Assembly: GCF_000661955.1 (NCBI RefSeq)
Contig: NZ_CP007597.1
Location: 620,001-684,000, forward strand
Length of the DNA: 64,000 nucleotides
Direction of reading: 5' to 3'
Origin: Stenotrophomonas rhizophila
Lineage (GTDB): Bacteria; Pseudomonadota; Gammaproteobacteria; Xanthomonadales; Xanthomonadaceae
The notes beneath the pieces were generated by a model, which was not told where the DNA came from, made no database searches, and worked only from the letters and a program-made list of their open reading frames with translations. Shown here one piece after another: positions 1 to 12,198 of this stretch (positions are counted from its first letter, which is position 1; each line of letters begins with the position of its first letter). The translations under genes and the position numbers were made by a program.

Positions 1-321
1 CGGTTTGGCCAGCCAGGCATAGGCCAGGCCAAGGTGGTGCGCCGTCGTGCTCACCAACAGCGTACTGACCACGGTCAACAGCAGCCACAGCGCCAGGAAC
101 CGTGCGAACCGCGCCCAACCGAGGCGGTGGTCGCCGTCGGCAGCGAACGTATAGCGACCGTTGAGCCAGAACCCCAGCAGCATCCCGCATACCCGGCCCA
201 GCACGTTGGCCGGCACGGTCGGCACGCCCAATGCCGTGGCACCGACGAACACCGCCCAGTCCACGACCAACTGCACCAGGCCGATCAGGATGAAGCGGCT
301 GCCTTGGCGGATCAGACTCAC
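1..321 (-). CDS. GtrA-like membrane protein (partial, C-terminus outside window)
   Basis: Reading the minus strand from a GTG at 321 gives 107 residues that run off the window edge. They contain several hydrophobic helices: [16 protein letters not shown] near residues 10-25, a segment around [19 protein letters not shown], and a third near [16 protein letters not shown]. The FWLNGRYTF pattern after helix 2 and the small size fit the GtrA/DPMS family of four-helix membrane proteins, which are thought to help move polyprenyl-linked sugars across the inner membrane. The family assignment comes from pattern recognition only. An in-frame ATG is absent upstream, so GTG is the likely start. It is divergent from glmU. 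Confidence 0.7.
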   Translation of the reverse strand, partial: MSLIRQGSRFILIGLVQLVVDWAVFVGATALGVPTVPANVLGRVCGMLLGFWLNGRYTFAADGDHRLGWARFARFLALWLLLTVVSTLLVSTTAHHLGLAYAWLAKP

Positions 322-370
322 GGGACGGCGATACCGGTGCGGAAACGCAGCATGTTAACTGTCCGCGTTC

Positions 371-376
371 TAGAAT
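371..376 (+). promoter_or_regulatory. Candidate -10 element of glmU
   Basis: TAGAAT lies 31 bases before the glmU ATG. The same hexamer precedes glmS, the CBS-domain gene and the Cds1-like gene in this window, which suggests it is the usual local -10 form. No convincing -35 box is visible. Confidence 0.4.
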
Positions 377-407
377 CGCAGCCACTACCGCCCACACACG
401 CTGCCCC

Positions 408-1772
408 ATGACCCAAGCCCTGCACGTCATCATCCTCGCCGCCGGCGCTGGCAAGCGCATGAAATCCGACCTGCCCAAGGTGCTGCAGCCGATTGCCGGC
501 CGCCCGATGCTGGCCCACGTGATCGATGCCGCCCGCGACCTGCAGCCCGCCGCCATCCATGTCGTGTATGGCCACGGTGGCGATGCGGTGCGCGAGGCCT
601 TCGCCAGCCAGACCGACCTGCTCTGGGCCGAACAGCGCGAACAGCTGGGCACCGGCCATGCGGTACAGCAGGCCATGCCGAACGTGCCCGACGCGGCCAC
701 CGTGCTGGTGCTGTACGGCGACGTGCCGATGATCCGTACCGACACCCTGCGCCACCTGCTGGCGCAGCCGGGCCGGCTGGCGGTGCTGGTGGCTGAAGTG
801 GCCAACCCCACCGGTTACGGCCGCATCGTGCGCAATGCCGAGGGCCGGGTCGCGGCGATCGTGGAGCAGAAGGACGCCAGCGACGAGCAGCTGGCCATCC
901 GCACCATCAACACCGGCATCATCACCGCCGAGTCCACGGCGCTGCGCACCTGGCTGTCGCAGCTGTCCAATGCCAACGCGCAGGGCGAGTACTACCTGAC
1001 CGACGTGTTCGCCGCCGCCGCGCATGACTACACCCCGGCCGACATGGCGTTCGTCGAGGACGCGCAGGAAGCCGAGGGTGCCAACGACCCGTGGCAGCTG
1101 GCGCAGCTGGAACGCGCGTGGCAGCTGCGCGCGGTCCGGGCGCTGTGCACGCAGGGCGCGCGGGTGCTGGACCCGGCGCGCCTGGACATCCGCGGCACGG
1201 TCAGCGTCGGGCGCGACGTGCAGATCGACGTCAACGTGATCCTGGAAGGTCGGGTCGAACTGGGCGACGGCGTCAGCATCGGGCCGTTCACCCGGCTCAA
1301 GGACGTGTCGCTGGCCGCGGGCACCGTGGTCAAGGCGCATTGCGACCTCGACGGCGTGGTCAGCGAAGGCGCGGCGGACATCGGGCCGTTCGCACGCCTG
1401 CGCCCGGGCACGGTGCTGGCCGCCGGCAGCCACGTGGGCAACTTCGTGGAAACCAAGAAGGTCACGCTGGGACCGGGCAGCAAGGCCAACCACCTCACCT
1501 ACCTGGGCGACGCGGTGATCGGGGCCAAGGTCAACATCGGTGCGGGCACCATCACCTGCAACTACGACGGGGTGAACAAGTCGCAGACCACCATCGGCGA
1601 CAACGCCTTCATCGGCTCCAACAGCGCGCTGGTGGCCCCGGTGGTGATCGGCGCAGGCGCCACCATTGCCGCCGGCTCGGTCATCACCCGCACCGCCCCC
1701 GACGGCAAGCTCACCCTGGCCCGCGCACGCCAGGAAACCATCGACGGCTGGAAGCGCCCCACCAAGCGCTGA
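408..1772 (+). CDS. glmU: Bifunctional GlmU: GlcNAc-1-P uridyltransferase / GlcN-1-P acetyltransferase
   Basis: GlmU acetylates glucosamine-1-phosphate and then couples it to UTP, giving UDP-GlcNAc for peptidoglycan and LPS in the cytoplasm. The 454-residue length matches the family. The N-terminal pyrophosphorylase domain starts with the nucleotide-binding motif [17 protein letters not shown], and has GTGHA near residue 80 and YGDVP near 104. From about residue 250 the protein becomes a left-handed beta helix with hexapeptide repeats, including NFVETKK and [11 protein letters not shown], which carry the acetyltransferase site. The ATG at 408 gives the standard N-terminus. It is monocistronic in this window. 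A SMAG array follows, and the convergent histidine kinase gene lies beyond it. Confidence 0.98.
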   Translation: MTQALHVIILAAGAGKRMKSDLPKVLQPIAGRPMLAHVIDAARDLQPAAIHVVYGHGGDAVREAFASQTDLLWAEQREQLGTGHAVQQAMPNVPDAATVLVLYGDVPMIRTDTLRHLLAQPGRLAVLVAEVANPTGYGRIVRNAEGRVAAIVEQKDASDEQLAIRTINTGIITAESTALRTWLSQLSNANAQGEYYLTDVFAAAAHDYTPADMAFVEDAQEAEGANDPWQLAQLERAWQLRAVRALCTQGARVLDPARLDIRGTVSVGRDVQIDVNVILEGRVELGDGVSIGPFTRLKDVSLAAGTVVKAHCDLDGVVSEGAADIGPFARLRPGTVLAAGSHVGNFVETKKVTLGPGSKANHLTYLGDAVIGAKVNIGAGTITCNYDGVNKSQTTIGDNAFIGSNSALVAPVVIGAGATIAAGSVITRTAPDGKLTLARARQETIDGWKRPTKR

Positions 1773-1792
1773 CACGCGCCATCGCGCACCCG

Positions 1793-1973
1793 GTAATGCC
1801 GGCCGCTGGCCGGCAACCAGGCGATCCGGGTAGTGCCGGCCGCTGGCCGGCAACCAGGCGATCCAGGTAGTGCCGGCCGCTGGCCGGCAACCAAGCGATC
1901 CCGGTAGTGCCGGCCGCTGGCCGGCAACCCGACGATGCCAACGCCCCCGTAATGCCGGGCTCTGCCCGGCAAC
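1793..1973 (+). repeat. Five-unit SMAG palindrome array
   Basis: There are five 25-bp units at 1793-1817, 1830-1854, 1867-1891, 1904-1928 and 1949-1973, the first four at a constant 37-bp step. Each begins GTAG or GTAA, followed by TGCCGGCCGCTGGCCGGCA, a GC-rich hairpin. The fifth is a variant with GGGCTCTGCCC in the stem. All point the same way. The array fills the gap between the convergent genes glmU and the histidine kinase. Confidence 0.93.
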
Positions 1974-1977
1974 CCGA

Positions 1978-3317
1978 TCAAACGGGCAAAAAAATCGCCA
2001 CGCACAACCCGCCTTCGCGGCGGTTCTGCAGCGAAATCCGACCGCCGTGCGCTTCCACGATTTCCCGGGTAAGCGCCAACCCCAACCCGGTGCCGTTGCG
2101 CTTGGTCGAGTAGAACGGCATCAACGCGTTCTGCAGCACGGCTTCATTCATGCCCTTGCCGCGGTCCAGCACTTCCAGGCGCAGCCACTGCGGCAGGCGG
2201 GTCAGGCGGACCTCGACATCATCATTGGGCGGCTCGGCATCGCCGCCCGCTTCATGTGCGTTCTTCAGCAGGTTCAGCAGCGCCTGGCCAAGCTGGGCGA
2301 TATCCACCCGGCTGTGCAGGTCGTCGCCGATGCCCTGCATGCGGAATGGAATCTGGTGCTGCAGGCTGGTCAGGAACTGAATCCACTGCACGTTCTGCAG
2401 CTGCGGCTGCGGCAGCTTGGCAAAGCGCGCATAGCCGCGGATGAAGCCTTCCAGATGGCGCGCCCGCTCCTCGATGGTGGCGAACACTTCTTCCAGCCGC
2501 TCGGTCTTGCCACGCCGCACCAGCTCGCCGCCGGAATGGGCCAGCGAAGCGATCGGCGCCAGCGAGTTGTTGAGCTCGTGGCTGATCACCCGGATCACCT
2601 TCTTCCAGGTCTGCACTTCCTGGCGGCGCAGCTCGGCGGTGAGCAGGCGGATCAGCAGCAGGTCGTGCGGGCGGCCGTTGAGATGGAAGTTGCGCCGCGA
2701 CAGGTGGTACACCTGCTCGTCTTCTTCATCGTCGCTGTCGTCCTGGCGAACCGCGAACAGGCTGTCGCCGCCGCGCACGATCGCATCGCGCAGTTCCACC
2801 GGCATCGTTTCCAGCACGTCCTGCATGCGCTGGCCTTCCAGCTTCCAGCCGTTGTGCAGCAGCTTGCGCGCGGCCAGGTTGGAGAACACCACGCGCTGGA
2901 TGCCGTCGCCGCCGTTGGCCAGCAGCAGCATCGACACCGGCGTGTTCTGCACCATGGTGTCCAGCAGCAGTTCCCGTTGCACCAGCCCCTGGCGCTGTTC
3001 GCGCAGCACGTCGCCCAGCTCGCGGTGCGCCTGCACCAGGTCACCCAGTTCGTCGTCGCCCGGCCAGTACACCGAAAAATTGTATTCGCCGTCGCGGTAG
3101 CTGCTGGTGGTGCCCGACAACGCCCGCAGCAGCGAACGCACCGGCGCGGTGGCGCGGCGCAGGCTGAACCACATCACCGACAGCAGCACGATGATCGACA
3201 CCACGCTGACCGCCCACCCATGGTCCAGCCAGAACGCCAGGTACCAGGGAAACGCAGCGGCCAGCGCCAGCACCGGCAGCAGGCGCAGGAACAGCCGGAA
3301 GGTGAAGGAGCGGCGTG

Positions 3318-3321
<4 letters not shown>
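1978..3321 (-). CDS. Sensor histidine kinase (NtrY/PilS-like architecture)
   Basis: This 447-residue kinase has two hydrophobic segments near residues 9-30 and 36-53, then a HAMP-like linker with acidic stretches. A PAS-like region lies around residues 115-230. The H-box is VISHELNNSLAP, with the phosphorylated histidine near residue 248. The N-box is LLNLLKNAHEA, and a G-box region follows with RGKGMNE and STKRNGTGLGLAL. Its start codon overlaps the stop of the upstream NtrC-type regulator by four bases (ATGA), so the two are translationally coupled and should form one two-component system. The signal it senses is not evident. The partner operon codes for an exporter, so an envelope-stress or antimicrobial cue is an inference. 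Confidence 0.93.
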
Positions 3322-4661
<1,340 letters not shown>

Positions 4662-4740
4662 GCGTCGACAGGGCACCGGGAGAAGGACAGAGAGTACCGG
4701 AGCACGGCGCCGGCGGGCAGGGCCGCCGGCGCCGTCCCGG

Positions 4741-5142
4741 CTACCGCCGCGGTGGTGGTGGCGGTGGTGGCGGTGCAGGGGCCGGCGGGGGCAGCACCCC
4801 GCGCCACGCGGCGGTGGCCACCTGCACGGTCTGTTCGCGGCCGTCGCGCTGCACGGTCACCGGCACCGAGCCCGGGCCGCTGCGGCCCAGGGCGGTGGTC
4901 AGGTCATCCACGCTGCGCACCGGCTGCGTGCCCACCCGCAGCACGCGGTCGCCGGCACGCACGCCGAAATGCCCGGCTGGCGTGGCGTTGCGCACGCGCA
5001 CCACGCTCTGTTCGGCATCCAGTGCCAGGTGATGGCCGTCTTCGCGCCAGTCCAGCCGCGATGACTCGCGGTGGGTGGCCGACAGTGCCGGGGCGCTGGC
5101 CAGCAGCAGGCACAGCGCCAGGGAAGGGGCAGGCAGGCGCAT
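4741..5142 (-). CDS. Secreted PDZ-domain protein
   Basis: The 133-residue product starts with a signal peptide (MRLPAPSLALCLLLASAPALSA). A single PDZ-like domain follows at about residues 45-110, with the ligand loop in GHFGVRAGDRVLRVG and the typical VDDLTTAL helix. The tail is a proline run ending in arginines. The gene starts one base after the stop of the permease gene at 5144, so it belongs to the exporter operon. PDZ domains bind protein C-termini, so it may be a periplasmic adaptor for the transporter or for substrate folding; this is inference. No protease domain is present. Confidence 0.8.
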   Translation of the reverse strand: MRLPAPSLALCLLLASAPALSATHRESSRLDWREDGHHLALDAEQSVVRVRNATPAGHFGVRAGDRVLRVGTQPVRSVDDLTTALGRSGPGSVPVTVQRDGREQTVQVATAAWRGVLPPPAPAPPPPPPPPRR

Positions 5143-5143
5143 G

Positions 5144-6364
5144 TCAGGCGCTCCGGGTGGCGATGGCCGGCGCCACGGCGGCGGCGCGGCGGGCCGGGCC
5201 GAACACCGCGATCTGGCCCAGCAGCCACAGCAGCACCGCGCCGATCGGCAGGTAGCTGATGGGCATGCGCGGCAGCTCGTAGGTGTTCATCAGCCACAGG
5301 TTGATGGTGTAGGCCATCAACATGCCCAGCACGATGCCCACCGTGGCCAGCAGGAAGTTCTCGGTCTGGAAGTAGCGCAGGATCTGCCCCCGCGTGGCGC
5401 CGAGTGCACGGCGGATGCCGATCTGCTTGGTGCGCTGCTGCACCCAGAAGCTGGCCAGGCCGACGATGCCCAGCGCAGTGACCACCAGCAGGGCCACGCA
5501 CACGGTGATCAACAGGCCGACCATCGCGCGGTCATTGGCGAAGTACTTGTTGCGGGTTTCCTCGTAGGTGACCTTGGCCCGCACCAGGCGGCTGGAATCC
5601 ACCCGTTCAAGTGCGGTCACGGCGGCCTTGAGCACTTCATCGCGGCGCGACGGGTCGGTAACCCGGATCAGGTAGAAGCCCATGTCGTAGGACATGCGGA
5701 TCGGCAGCACCATCGAGTGCTGCGTATTGCCCTCGACCCGGCTGGGGCGACCCAGCACCTTGACCACGCCGGTCACGCGCAGCGGCATGCGGCCGCTGTA
5801 CACCGTCTTGCCCAGTGCATCGCCGTCGGGGAAGAGCTTGTCGGCGGCGGACTTGGTCAGGATCACCGAGCTGCCCTTGGTTTCAGATTCGGGATCGTTG
5901 ACGACCTCGTCGTACTCGCGGTACTCACCCGGCTGGAAGTCGCTGCCGGCGATCAGTTCGACGCCCAGCGTGTCCAGCGTGCCCTCGCGGGCGTAGTACT
6001 GCGCGGCGCTCAACGTCGGGCGTTCCTGGTCGGGAACGCGCGACAGGCTGCTGTTCCACGAGTTGCGGCGGAACGGCAGCTGGTTGATCGCCACCGCGCT
6101 CTTCACCCCGGGAATCCCGCGCAGCGCGGCCAGGTCTTCGCGGGTGCGGGCTTCAACGTTGACCTGCTTGCCGATGCCGCCGAGACGCACTTCCACCAGC
6201 TCATTTTCGGCGATGCCGCTGGGTTGGCTGATGGTGTCGATGCGCTGCCCGATCAGGAACAGCGCGTTGCAGACGATGGCGCAGGTAAGCGCGATCTCCA
6301 GCACGATCAACGCTGCGGCGGTCTTGTGCCGGCGCAGGGTGGACAGGATGGGACGGATATCCAT
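5144..6364 (-). CDS. ABC transporter permease, MacB/FtsX type (second of pair)
   Basis: This 406-residue permease has one N-terminal membrane helix (TAAALIVLEIALTCAIVCNALFLIGQ), a large periplasmic domain from about residue 50 to 280, and three C-terminal helices. LVVTALGIVGLASFWVQQRTKQIGIRRALGATRG is the FtsX-family signature region. The start at 6364 follows a GGAG ribosome site. It is 16 bp from the preceding permease gene. Two different permease subunits made together suggest a heterodimeric MacB-like type VII exporter, a class that couples ATP hydrolysis in the cytoplasm to periplasmic movements without a transport channel of its own. Confidence 0.92.
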   Translation of the reverse strand: MDIRPILSTLRRHKTAAALIVLEIALTCAIVCNALFLIGQRIDTISQPSGIAENELVEVRLGGIGKQVNVEARTREDLAALRGIPGVKSAVAINQLPFRRNSWNSSLSRVPDQERPTLSAAQYYAREGTLDTLGVELIAGSDFQPGEYREYDEVVNDPESETKGSSVILTKSAADKLFPDGDALGKTVYSGRMPLRVTGVVKVLGRPSRVEGNTQHSMVLPIRMSYDMGFYLIRVTDPSRRDEVLKAAVTALERVDSSRLVRAKVTYEETRNKYFANDRAMVGLLITVCVALLVVTALGIVGLASFWVQQRTKQIGIRRALGATRGQILRYFQTENFLLATVGIVLGMLMAYTINLWLMNTYELPRMPISYLPIGAVLLWLLGQIAVFGPARRAAAVAPAIATRSA

Positions 6365-6380
6365 GATGTGCTCCGGTGCC

Positions 6381-7682
6381 TTACTGCGATTTGAGTTGGA
6401 TGGCGGGCGCAACCTGCATCGCGCGCAGCGCGGGCAGGAATCCGGCCAGCAGGCTGGCCACCAGGGTCAGGCCGAAGGTGAGCAACAGCATCTGCCCGTC
6501 CAGCGTGGCCAGCTTGGCGTACTCCACCGGCTGCTGGCGGACCGCATACAGGCCGACCAGGGCCAGGCCGAGCCCCAGCACACCACCGGCCAGGCCGACG
6601 GTGCCGGCTTCAACCAACGACTGCAGGAAGATCTGTCCGCGGCTGGCGCCCAGTGCACGGCGCACGCCGATCTCGCCGCTGCGGCGAAGGAACTTGGCCA
6701 GCAGCAGGCCCACGGTGTTGATCAGGCAGACCAGCAGGAAGCCCATCGCCAGCCACAGCTGCAGGCGCACATCGCTGGGCACCACCTGCTTGTAGTCCAG
6801 CCACTCCATCACGTTGCGCAGCCGCACGTTGGCCGGGCGCTCGAAACGACCGGCCGCCTTCTGCTGGGCCGAGTAGTTGTCCAGGTAAGCGCGGTAGCTG
6901 GCTGCATCGGCGGCCGAGGGCAGTTCCACCCAGTACTGCAGCCAGGTGCAGGGCGCGTTGATGGCTTCCGAGTCGCCGTTGCTGTTGCCCCAGCAGTTCA
7001 TGTTGCCGTTGCGGCCCAGCTTGAGGTCCATGGCCGTGGCGAACGGCAGGTACACGTCTTCGCTGCCGCCATAGCGGCCGGTTTCCAGGTCGTAGAAGTG
7101 CGGGTTCGGGGCCCACTCGTCGAGCACGCCGACCACGGTGAACACGTGGCCGTCCATGCGCAGCGGCTTGCCGATGCTGTCGGCACCGTCGAACAGCTTC
7201 TGGTTGAGCGTGCGCGAAATCACCGCGACCCGCGCGCGCCCTTCGTCATCGCTGGTCGGCCAGGCGCGGCCGTACAGGAACGGGGTGTCGAACATCGGGA
7301 AGAAGTCGGTGGAGGTGTAGCGTGCGTCCGTATCGAAGGGCCGCAACGAGGCCTTGTCCGATTCGACAGTCACGCCGCCACCGGTCATTACCGCCTGGTG
7401 CTTTGCGTGCTTTTCGCGCAGCAGGGCTTCACCATCGAAGCGGGTCATCTGGTCTTCCGGCTCTTCGCCGGCCTGGTAGCCCAGCATCGGCCGCGGATCG
7501 ACCTGCACGGCGAACAGGCGATCGCTCTTCTGCGGGATCGGGTCGCCAGACAGCACATGGAACACGGTGAGGGTGGTCATCGACGCACCGATGCCCAGCG
7601 CGATGGCGATCACCATCAGCGCGGTCAGCACCTTGTTGCGCCGGAAGCTGCGCAGGGCCAGTCGGAAGTAGTAGGCGAACAT
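6381..7682 (-). CDS. ABC transporter permease, MacB/FtsX type (first of pair)
   Basis: This 433-residue permease has the same plan as its downstream partner. An N-terminal helix (VLTALMVIAIALGIGASMTTLTVFHVLSG) is followed by a long periplasmic domain containing the MacB-core stretch LFDGADSIGKPLRMDG. Three C-terminal helices include LLLAKFLRRSGEIGVRRALGASRGQIFLQ. It follows the ATPase gene by 8 bp. The periplasmic domain has several cysteines and aromatic residues (MNCWGNSN, APCTWLQYW) not obvious in the partner, so the two halves probably have different roles. Confidence 0.92.
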   Translation of the reverse strand: MFAYYFRLALRSFRRNKVLTALMVIAIALGIGASMTTLTVFHVLSGDPIPQKSDRLFAVQVDPRPMLGYQAGEEPEDQMTRFDGEALLREKHAKHQAVMTGGGVTVESDKASLRPFDTDARYTSTDFFPMFDTPFLYGRAWPTSDDEGRARVAVISRTLNQKLFDGADSIGKPLRMDGHVFTVVGVLDEWAPNPHFYDLETGRYGGSEDVYLPFATAMDLKLGRNGNMNCWGNSNGDSEAINAPCTWLQYWVELPSAADAASYRAYLDNYSAQQKAAGRFERPANVRLRNVMEWLDYKQVVPSDVRLQLWLAMGFLLVCLINTVGLLLAKFLRRSGEIGVRRALGASRGQIFLQSLVEAGTVGLAGGVLGLGLALVGLYAVRQQPVEYAKLATLDGQMLLLTFGLTLVASLLAGFLPALRAMQVAPAIQLKSQ

Positions 7683-7690
7683 GGCAGGCC

Positions 7691-8410
7691 TCAGTCGTTG
7701 ACGGTGACGATGGCGGGGCGCGGGGTGGCCAGCACCGGTTCGCGCACCAGGTCGGTGGCCTGGCCGTCGACGATGTGCACGTTGCGCTGCGCGCGCGCGG
7801 CCAGTTCCGGATCATGGGTCACCATGACGATGGTGGTGCCGGCGGCGTTGATTTCCTCCAGCAGCTCCATGACGCCGCGGGCCATCTGGCTGTCCAGGTT
7901 GCCGGTCGGTTCATCGGCCAGCAACAGGCGCGGGCTGCCAGCCAGGGCGCGCGCGATCGCGGCACGCTGCTGCTGCCCGCCGGACAGTTCGGCCGGGTAA
8001 TGCTTCATGCGCGAGCCCAGGCCAACCTGGCCCAGCGCCTTTTCGATGCGCTGCTTGCGCTCGGCGGCCGGCATGCCGCGGTAGCGCAGTGGCACGTCGA
8101 CGTTGTCGAACAGGTTGAGGTCGGAGATCAGGTTGAAGCCCTGGAAGATGAAGCCGATTTTCTGGTTGCGCAGGCGGCTGCGCGCGTCATCGCCGAGCTT
8201 GCTCACGTCCTGCCCATCAAGCAGGTAGGTGCCGCTGGTGAAGGTTTCCAGCAGGCCGGCGATGTTGAGGAAGGTCGTCTTGCCCGACCCGGACGGGCCG
8301 GTGACAGCGACGAACTCGCCCTCGCGCACATGCAGGTCGAGCGACCGCAGGGCATGGGTTTCCACCTGTTCGGTACGGAACACTTTGGCGACCGAGCGCA
8401 TCTCGAGCAT
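7691..8410 (-). CDS. ABC transporter ATP-binding protein, MacB/LolD type
   Basis: The 239-residue ATPase has Walker A GPSGSGKT near residue 40, the signature LSGGQQQR, Walker B LLLADEPTGNLD and the H-loop VMVTHDPELA. The wording around the Walker B and the short length are typical of the LolD/MacB/FtsE group that pairs with FtsX-like permeases. It follows the membrane-fusion protein gene by 42 bp and precedes both permeases. It would power the exporter from the cytoplasmic side. Confidence 0.95.
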   Translation of the reverse strand: MLEMRSVAKVFRTEQVETHALRSLDLHVREGEFVAVTGPSGSGKTTFLNIAGLLETFTSGTYLLDGQDVSKLGDDARSRLRNQKIGFIFQGFNLISDLNLFDNVDVPLRYRGMPAAERKQRIEKALGQVGLGSRMKHYPAELSGGQQQRAAIARALAGSPRLLLADEPTGNLDSQMARGVMELLEEINAAGTTIVMVTHDPELAARAQRNVHIVDGQATDLVREPVLATPRPAIVTVND

Positions 8411-8452
8411 GACTGTTTTCCTTTGCAGTTCGTTCAGAAGGATGGAGAGGGA

Positions 8453-9721
8453 TCAGTTGATGGACACCTGTTCGGCATCGCCGAACAGGTCGCTGCCAGA
8501 CACCACGACGCGGTCGCCGGGCTGCAGGCCAGAGAGGATTTCCACTTCGCCCAGGCTGCTTACGCCCAGCTTCACCGGGCGACGCACGGCGGTGCTGCCG
8601 CTCATCACGTAGGCCTGGCCGTTGCCCTGTTCGACGAAGGGACCGCGCTCGATCTTGAGCACGTTGCGGCGCGTATCCAGCACCACCCGCGCCTGCATCC
8701 GCTGGCTCTGGCGCAGGCCTTGCGGCTGCTTGTCCGAGAAGCGGATGCGGGCATTCACTTCACCGGCCACCACCTCCGGGGACACCGCGCTGATTTCACC
8801 GGGGAAGGGCTGGCCGTTGCCGCTGGTCAGCTGCGCCGGGATGCCGATCGCCAGGTCGCGGGCGAAGCTCTCCGGCACCTTGATTTCGATCTCGAAGCGC
8901 GACAGGTCGACCACGCCCAGGATCGGCGCATTGGCGATCACGTTGGTGTGCTGGGTGGCCTGCACCTGGCCCACCTGGCCGTCGAACGGTGCGCGCAGGG
9001 TGAGCGCGTCCACCTGGCGCTGCACTTCGGCCACCACCGCCTTCTGGCGCTCGGCCAGCAGGTGCTTGTTGCGTGCGTCCAGGTCGGCGCCCTGGCCCTG
9101 CAGGCGCGCGTCGGTCTGTGCGTTGGCCAGCTGGATGTCGGCCTTTTTCAGGCTGTCGTTGGCCTTGGCCAGGTCGATCTGCGGCACCGCGCCGCCGTCG
9201 AAGCCGCGCTGGTAGCGCTGCAGGTCGCGCTCGGCGGCTTGGCGCTCGATGCTGGCCTGGTCGGTTTCCTTGCGCGCCTTGGCCCGGGCCAGGGTGGCAT
9301 CGAGATTGGCGCGGCTGGCTTCGGCTTCCAGGCCGGCCAGGGTGGACTGCTCCTGGGCCAGCTTGCTGCGCAGCTCGGGGCTGTCGATCACCGCCAGTTC
9401 CTGGCCCTTCTTGACCACGTCGCCGGCGACCACCTTCAGGTCCACGGTGCCGGCCGAGATGGCGTACAGGATCGGGCTGTTGGCCGCGATCACCCGGCCG
9501 TCGGCGGCGATGTCCCGCACCAGGTCGCCGCGCGTGACTTCGGCCACGCGCACCCGGGCACTATCGAAGGACCGGCTGGCGCCGAGCCAGGCACGGGCGG
9601 CAAAGCCGATGGCCAGCAGCACCACCAGCGCGGCCAGGCCCGGCCACAGCCAGCGCTTCCACGGGGCAGGGGTGCCGGCAACGGAGAGGGTCTGGTCCTG
9701 TGCGGAAGTGTCGCGGATCAT
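8453..9721 (-). CDS. Periplasmic adaptor (HlyD/MacA-type membrane-fusion protein)
   Basis: First gene of the exporter operon. The 422-residue product has one N-terminal membrane anchor (LAALVVLLAIGFAARAWL), a split lipoyl domain (GDVVKKGQELAVIDSPEL near residue 90 and LRAPFDGQVGQVQ near 250), a coiled-coil hairpin between them, and a beta-barrel region ending in LQPGDRVVVSG. This is the MacA/EmrA/AcrA plan, which links an inner-membrane pump to an outer-membrane channel. No outer-membrane factor gene is present in the operon, so a TolC-like partner would be encoded elsewhere. The start at 9721 was preferred over one at 9871 because the longer form would run through the sigma-54 type promoter. 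Confidence 0.93.
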   Translation of the reverse strand: MIRDTSAQDQTLSVAGTPAPWKRWLWPGLAALVVLLAIGFAARAWLGASRSFDSARVRVAEVTRGDLVRDIAADGRVIAANSPILYAISAGTVDLKVVAGDVVKKGQELAVIDSPELRSKLAQEQSTLAGLEAEASRANLDATLARAKARKETDQASIERQAAERDLQRYQRGFDGGAVPQIDLAKANDSLKKADIQLANAQTDARLQGQGADLDARNKHLLAERQKAVVAEVQRQVDALTLRAPFDGQVGQVQATQHTNVIANAPILGVVDLSRFEIEIKVPESFARDLAIGIPAQLTSGNGQPFPGEISAVSPEVVAGEVNARIRFSDKQPQGLRQSQRMQARVVLDTRRNVLKIERGPFVEQGNGQAYVMSGSTAVRRPVKLGVSSLGEVEILSGLQPGDRVVVSGSDLFGDAEQVSIN

Positions 9722-9750
9722 CGGGCTCGTTCGCGGTTGGGTTGCCCAGT

Positions 9751-9771
9751 ACAAAGCACACCGCGTGCCAA
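9751..9771 (-). promoter_or_regulatory. Sigma-54 (-24/-12) type promoter of the exporter operon
   Basis: On the minus strand the sequence reads TTGGCAC-GCGGT-GTGCTTTG. The invariant GG and GC doublets are separated by exactly ten bases, as sigma-54 promoters require, and the TGGCAC half is a full match to consensus. It lies about 30 bp upstream of the adaptor start. An NtrC-family activator is encoded in the same operon, which makes the assignment coherent. Confidence 0.8.
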
Positions 9772-9812
9772 CTTTTCGGCCATTGAAATCAATGGGTTGC
9801 ATGCGCCACCGG

Positions 9813-9863
9813 AGTGTCCGGGCGTCCGCGGACAGTGCCCCGGACACTTTCGTTAAGCGGACA
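9813..9863. promoter_or_regulatory. Candidate enhancer: TGTCCG/CGGACA palindromes
   Basis: A perfect 10-bp inverted repeat, AGTGTCCGGG at 9813-9822 and CCCGGACACT at 9839-9848, flanks a 16-bp centre. A second inverted pair, TGTCCG at 9815-9820 and CGGACA at 9829-9834, shares the first arm. A further CGGACA lies at 9858-9863. The cluster is roughly 50-110 bp upstream of the sigma-54 type promoter, where NtrC-type dimers usually bind. It also sits in the glmS upstream region, so it might affect glmS. Confidence 0.6.
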
Positions 9864-9890
9864 GGCGCCAAGCGTCCCCGGCCGCCACGC

Positions 9891-9896
9891 TAGAAT
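9891..9896 (+). promoter_or_regulatory. Candidate -10 element of glmS
   Basis: TAGAAT lies 29 bases before the glmS ATG. It is the same hexamer, in the CTAGAAT context, found before glmU. A -35 box is not clear. Confidence 0.4.
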
Positions 9897-9925
9897 GCAG
9901 GCATCAACGGCAGGGATCAGAAACT

Positions 9926-11767
<1,842 letters not shown>

Positions 11768-11798
11768 ACGCGCGCGCAGGCGATGCGGATGGGGAGGA

Positions 11799-11822
11799 GG
11801 GGGCCGCGAGGCCCCCTTTTTC
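11799..11822 (+). terminator. Rho-independent terminator of glmS
   Basis: A GGGGGCC stem, GCGA loop and GGCCCCC stem are followed by five T residues, 31 bp after the glmS stop. Confidence 0.9.
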
Positions 11823-12097
11823 GTGCGCGTTGGGTTGGGGGGGAGCAGCCACCCATGGGTGGCTCTACGCCCGTATTCATCGGTGGGGCCACGTCATGCG
11901 TGGCTGCCTTCTGATCCGGGTCCATGCGCAGCCACCCGTGGGGTGGCGCCACACGCGGCAGAGGGCCGTGGAACTTTAGTCGTGGGCCGCGGCTGCATTC
12001 AGCGACGGTTTTAGTCGCGGTGCCATTCTCGGGGTCGTCAGCGGTTTCGACGACGAACTGTCCCAGATTTGCAAACTCCTGGGCCAAGCCGCAGTCG
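11823..12097. other. Intergenic region with small palindromes
   Basis: No gene is supported here. A perfect palindrome AGCCACCCATGGGTGGCT at 11847-11864 is followed by CTAC, i.e. a GTAG-headed SMAG-like unit in minus orientation. Weaker relatives built on GCCAC/GTGGC lie near 11889-11905 and 11929-11953. The rest shows no recognisable signal. Confidence 0.6.
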
Positions 12098-12103
12098 TAG
12101 AAT
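12098..12103 (+). promoter_or_regulatory. Candidate -10 element of the CBS-domain gene
   Basis: TAGAAT lies 95 bp before the ATG. This would give a leader of about 90 bases. Only the -10 is recognisable. Confidence 0.3.
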
Positions 12104-12198
12104 CGAGTGACCGAGGACCGGGCAGACGCATGGCGCCGCCTCCCTCGCTGCAACCAGGCGCACCTCTCGACTTCAGTAACCTGTAACAGGAAACAAGA

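Noticed and set aside
1793..1973. CRISPR-like array of regular 25-bp repeats
   Set aside because: The repeats are self-complementary SMAG hairpins, the spacers are nearly identical, and no cas genes are present. The same applies to 12978-13070 and 27651-27821.
9722..9871. N-terminal extension of the exporter adaptor to 9871
   Set aside because: It would place the sigma-54 type promoter and part of the enhancer inside the coding region, and the added 50 residues precede the natural membrane anchor.
9722..9925. glmS ribozyme
   Set aside because: The leader is short and shows no ribozyme-like structure; this ribozyme is typical of Firmicutes.
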